Assembly (NCBI GenBank): GCA_964495375.1
Contig: CAZBWM010000015.1
Coordinates: 34,844-98,843, forward strand
From: JAIESQ01 sp964495375
Lineage (GTDB): Bacteria > Planctomycetota > Planctomycetia > Pirellulales > JAEUIK01
Reading direction: 5' to 3'
DNA: 64,000 nt
The notes under the pieces were generated by a model. The model did not search any database and was not told the DNA's origin. It worked only from the letters and a program-made list of their open reading frames with translations. The stretch's first letter is position 1, and the number at the start of each line of letters is the position of its first letter. Made by a program: the position numbers and the translations under genes. Positions 61,155 to 64,000 of this stretch are shown here, piece after piece.

Positions 61155-62261
61155 TCACGCCGGCTTGGCGGCCATGCGCGTGATCCGCAGATGGGCATCG
61201 TGCATCGGCACCGCGACGTCGAGCAGATTCGGGTGCAAATCCATATCGCGGGCCAGAGCGGGCAAGTCGAACTTGAAGAATTCGTTCGGCTCGGCGGTGT
61301 GGAAGAATAGGAGCTTACCACCGCCCCCTCCGCCCGATGCGGCCAACAGGAAGCCGGCGGGGTGAAAACGCAGCCCCCAGATCGAGCCGTCAAAACCTTC
61401 CTTAGCGCGATGCGTTTGTTTCTTCTCGCCGGTCGCGGCGTCGAAGACGATGATGATCGGCTTGTGGATGGCGCCTAATGGGTTCGAGGCGTCGGTCGTG
61501 CCACCGGCGGCGACGAGCGCGCCGTCGCCACTGACGGCTAGCGAACGAATGCCGCCGAAGTCGACTCCCTGCCCTCCCTCGTACTTCCACAGCGGCGTGG
61601 CATCGAACTGCGCGGTTTCCTTGGCGGTCGCCAGATCCCAGCGTTTGACGAAACCCTTGAGGTCGCCGGAAAAGAGCGTGCCCGTGCTGGGATGAAACGC
61701 CACGGTGTAAACGCGACCGGTGTGCCCCGACAGGACCTGCAGCAGGCGGCCATCGAGCGTTGACCAGAGCTTGACGAGGTTGTCGTTGCCGGCCGTGGCC
61801 AGGGTTTTGCCGTCGGGGCTCGTGGCGATCGCGCGAATCCAACCATCGTGCGCGCGATCGACGATGCGTAGCGGCGTGGGCTGCTCGGCCGCGGCGGCCC
61901 ACCAGACGAGCCGGCCATCGTACCCGCCGGAGATCAACAGCTCGCCCGTGGCATCGAACGCGAGCGTACGGACCCAGCTATCGTGCGCGCCGGTGAGCGC
62001 CGTGTGTTTGGCGCCGTCGAGTTGCCAGCGGCGGATCGAGTTGTCTTGCGCGCCGGCGAAGACGAAGCGGCCGGCGGGATCGAACTTGCACGACAACAGC
62101 GGCGAGTTGCCTTCGGCGAAGTCGGCGGAGATATACGACTGCGCGGGATCGGCCGTGGGAGGTGGCGGCGGCGCGGCTGGTTCGGCCGGCGCTGTGTTTT
62201 CGGCCGGCGCGGCGGGCTCGGCCGGCGCGGTAGCGGGATCGGGGGCAGCAGGTTCGCTCAC
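61155..62261 (-). CDS. WD40-repeat protein of the DUF1501 operon
   Basis: 368 residues. The start is taken as GTG 62261, whose GTGA overlaps the TGA of the DUF1501 gene, so the two are coupled; longer frames upstream read through that gene. The first 50 residues are a Pro/Ala linker (PAAPDPATAPAEPAAPAENT) without a signal peptide. Then at least six WD40 repeats follow (NSIRRWQLDGAKHTALTGAHDSWVRTLAFDATGELLISGGYDGRLVWW). The last repeat includes GGGGGGKLLFFH. WD40 proteins of this block probably act as scaffolds; the role is unknown. Confidence 0.78.
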   Translation of the reverse strand: MSEPAAPDPATAPAEPAAPAENTAPAEPAAPPPPPTADPAQSYISADFAEGNSPLLSCKFDPAGRFVFAGAQDNSIRRWQLDGAKHTALTGAHDSWVRTLAFDATGELLISGGYDGRLVWWAAAAEQPTPLRIVDRAHDGWIRAIATSPDGKTLATAGNDNLVKLWSTLDGRLLQVLSGHTGRVYTVAFHPSTGTLFSGDLKGFVKRWDLATAKETAQFDATPLWKYEGGQGVDFGGIRSLAVSGDGALVAAGGTTDASNPLGAIHKPIIIVFDAATGEKKQTHRAKEGFDGSIWGLRFHPAGFLLAASGGGGGGKLLFFHTAEPNEFFKFDLPALARDMDLHPNLLDVAVPMHDAHLRITRMAAKPA

Positions 62262-63562
62262 GCCAACAGTTCCTTGATCGGGCCGAAGGCGGGATCGGCC
62301 ATCGGCAGTGGTCGGCCCGCTACATCGAACGGTTCGGTCGAGTCGAGACCGACCGCTTGCAGGTAAGTGTGGAACAACTGAGCGCCGTTGACCTGCCCGT
62401 CTTTGACTTCGGTGCCGTTGTGGTTGGTGGAGCCATAGGCGCCGCCGAGCTTGACGCCTGTGCCGCCGAGCACGACCGACCACGCGGTGCCCCAATGGTC
62501 GCGACCGCAGTATTGGTTGATGCCCGGCGTGCGACCGAACTCGGAGTTGACGACCAACAGCGTGCTGTCCCACAGTCCGCGATCGGCCAGGTCGGCGACC
62601 AGCTTGCTGAACGCCTGATCGAACTCGCCGAGCTGCTCGAGATGAAAATCGAAATTCTCGTTGTGCGTGTCGTAATTCGAGTGGCTCACTTTGACGAACG
62701 TGACGCCGTTCTCGAGTAACCGGCGGGCCAACAGGCAATGCCGGCCAAAGTCGTGGCTGCCGTAACGCTCGGCGTCGGTCGCAGGCTCTTTCGTGACATC
62801 GAACAACTCGCGACGCTTCATCAACTCGGCGGCCTGGTCATAAGTTTGCGTGTAGGCCTCGGTTTCGGCGGTGCGGCGTCGGCGGGCGAAGTGATCGTTC
62901 ACGCGGCGGCGCATCGCCTGACGAGACTGATCGGCCGCTTCGGTCACTGCCTCGGGGCGCACCGTGTTCTGCGGAGGTTGACCACCGCCGAGGGTCACCG
63001 AGGCATAACGCGGACCGAGGAACGCCGCGTCGCTCGAGCTCAATCCACCGCCACCCCCCGGCGTGATATGGATGTAACCAGGCAACGGATCGTTCTCTGG
63101 CGATAAGCAGCGCGCTGCCACCGATCCCAAGTGCGGGTACTCGTTCGAGGGATCGGGGACGCGGCCGGTATGCATGATGTAGCTGCCGCGACCGTGATCG
63201 TTCTCGTTGATGTTCACGCCGCGGACAATCGCCAGGCGGTGCATCTGCCGGGCGGTTTGCGGCAGCAGTTCCGAAATGTGAATGCCGGGGACCGACGTGG
63301 GGATGGCGCGGAAGGGGCCGCCGGTGTCGGTGCCGGGCTTGGGATCCCAGCTTTCGAGCTGGCTCAAGCCCCCGGCCAGGTAGACCATCAGGATGCGCTT
63401 TTGTTTCGACTGCAACTCGGCCGCCGCGGCGGGACGCACGAAAGCACCGAGCGGGCTCGCCAGCACGCCCGCGCCGGCCATCGCGCTGGCTCCCGCCAAG
63501 CCCAGGAAGCGGCGCCGCGCGACAAGATGCTCGGCCGTTTGGCAGGCGTAGGTGCATTTCAT
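62258..63562 (-). CDS. DUF1501 protein, probably Tat-exported
   Basis: 434 residues from ATG 63562 (MKCTYACQTAEHLV). The N-terminus has ARRRFLGLAGASAMAGAGVLASPLGAF, a twin-arginine-like signal with RRxFLG. The body follows the DUF1501 pattern: ILMVYLAGGLSQLESWDPKPGTDTGGPF, GSYIMHTGR, SHSNYDTHNENFDFHLEQLGEFDQAFSKLVADLADRGLWDSTLLVVNSEFGRTP and GRDHWGTAWSVVLGGTGVKLGG. It belongs to the alkaline-phosphatase-like fold with metal-binding Asp/His residues. In planctomycetes it is nearly always encoded beside a DUF1549/DUF1553 protein, as here. The substrate is unknown. Confidence 0.9.
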   Translation of the reverse strand: MKCTYACQTAEHLVARRRFLGLAGASAMAGAGVLASPLGAFVRPAAAAELQSKQKRILMVYLAGGLSQLESWDPKPGTDTGGPFRAIPTSVPGIHISELLPQTARQMHRLAIVRGVNINENDHGRGSYIMHTGRVPDPSNEYPHLGSVAARCLSPENDPLPGYIHITPGGGGGLSSSDAAFLGPRYASVTLGGGQPPQNTVRPEAVTEAADQSRQAMRRRVNDHFARRRRTAETEAYTQTYDQAAELMKRRELFDVTKEPATDAERYGSHDFGRHCLLARRLLENGVTFVKVSHSNYDTHNENFDFHLEQLGEFDQAFSKLVADLADRGLWDSTLLVVNSEFGRTPGINQYCGRDHWGTAWSVVLGGTGVKLGGAYGSTNHNGTEVKDGQVNGAQLFHTYLQAVGLDSTEPFDVAGRPLPMADPAFGPIKELLA

Positions 63563-63804
63563 GGCGGGCTCCGATCCTCGTGAAATCGCTCGTTGCAGGG
63601 CACTAAACACGATCGACCATTCAATCTGGGTGGCCCGACTGCTCGCAGTCGGGTGGCGCAGCCACAAGAAGATGTTCATGCCGCGCGGTCATATCAGCCG
63701 CGTCGGTTTTAGAAAGGCTTCTTGTCGCTTCGCGACCCAGCCGGCAAGCGGCTGGGCCCCCCATTTTCCACAATTTCAGATGATTAACGGCGTTGAGTCG
63801 CACC

Positions 63805-64000
63805 CTAGTGATTCAAACGAAACTCGGCCGAGGCCAACAGAGCCCAAGCCAGCTCCTCGAGTGCCGCAGGGCGCTCGGCGGCGGGCCGGGCGTTTAGCGC
63901 GTCGACCGCCAGCGTTCGTTCTTCAATATCTGGCCGGCGCGTGAGCACCGTCAGATAAATCTCTTCGACTTGCGAGGAACTATCGGGCAAGGCCGCCGTG
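63805..64000 (-). CDS. C-terminal end of a DUF1549/DUF1553 protein (5' end outside window)
   Basis: The frame is open from the right edge to a stop at 63805 and ends in VEEIYLTVLTRRPDIEERTLAVDALNARPAAERPAALEELAWALLASAEFRLNH. The EIYLxxLxRxPxxxE and final WALLxSxEFxxNH are the recognised end of DUF1553 proteins, the usual upstream partner of DUF1501. The 242-bp gap to the DUF1501 gene is longer than in many such operons and contains two hairpins, CCCGACTGC-TC-GCAGTCGGG (63628-63655 region) and CCAGCCG-GCAAG-CGGCTGG (63741-63765 region). Confidence 0.8.
   Translation of the reverse strand, partial: TAALPDSSSQVEEIYLTVLTRRPDIEERTLAVDALNARPAAERPAALEELAWALLASAEFRLNH

Overview
The window looks like chromosomal DNA of a planctomycete, probably of the Pirellulales type. 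It is GC-rich, densely coded on both strands, and has no rRNA, tRNA, CRISPR array or transposase gene that I can see. The assignment rests on gene content: a very large PVC-type CxxCH cytochrome with propeller and HEAT-like segments, a DUF1553 - DUF1501 - WD40 block, a DUF1559 protein, a PEP-CTERM-like secreted protein, an NHLRC2-like thioredoxin/NHL protein, and a short mur cluster with no ftsZ, ftsA, ftsQ or ftsW beside it.

Layout. 1-6 kb: tail of a parvulin-type isomerase, an OprP-type porin, a secreted thioredoxin/NHL protein and a fatty acyl desaturase. 6-9.6 kb, minus strand: an operon of a TPR-AAA ATPase and two membrane TPR proteins. 9.6-13.3 kb, minus strand: a ferrous iron uptake set (two FeoA proteins, FeoB, a Cys-rich FeoB-associated peptide). 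13.6-15.9 kb: a Wzm/Wzt-like polysaccharide ABC exporter. 16-34 kb: a planctomycete-type hypothetical, a YbaK-like deacylase, membrane and glycosyltransferase-like proteins, the giant cytochrome, an MFS transporter, a DUF1559 protein, an AsmA-like protein, a secreted propeller protein and a PEP-CTERM-like protein. 34-43 kb: an ABC transporter pair, dapF, a DUF374 acyltransferase, a sarcosine-oxidase-like flavoprotein, a TauE/SafE permease, a PadR/membrane-protein pair, YceI and nagB. 43-46 kb: a ParA ATPase followed by 1.3 kb of repeats and a broken second parA end. 46-55 kb: AI-2E-type and MgtC/DUF4010 membrane proteins, a haloalkane-dehalogenase-like enzyme, a PQQ-type propeller, an ImmA/IrrE-like protein behind a possible LexA-type operator, a receiver-like protein and an HTH-EIIA fusion. 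55-61 kb: murE-murF-mraY-murG. 61-64 kb, minus strand: WD40, DUF1501 and DUF1553 genes.

Cell-wall functions recur: dapF makes meso-diaminopimelate, MurE carries the DAP-type DNPR motif, and MurF, MraY and MurG complete the lipid II steps. Iron uptake and surface export form two further coherent units.

The most unusual content lies between genes. Several families of paired inverted repeats (REPIN-like) occur, some in more than one place. An array of GGACGCA words at 23.7-24.1 kb shares a 24-base unit with the parA downstream region. A second parA 3' end differs from the first only by silent changes. A 129-bp inverted-repeat element supplies the last codons and the stop of murF. MraY has Asn where the Mg-binding Asp of the FMGDxGS motif is expected. 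No complete new defence or metabolic system was recognised; the TPR-AAA operon and the operator plus ImmA-like gene are the best functional leads.
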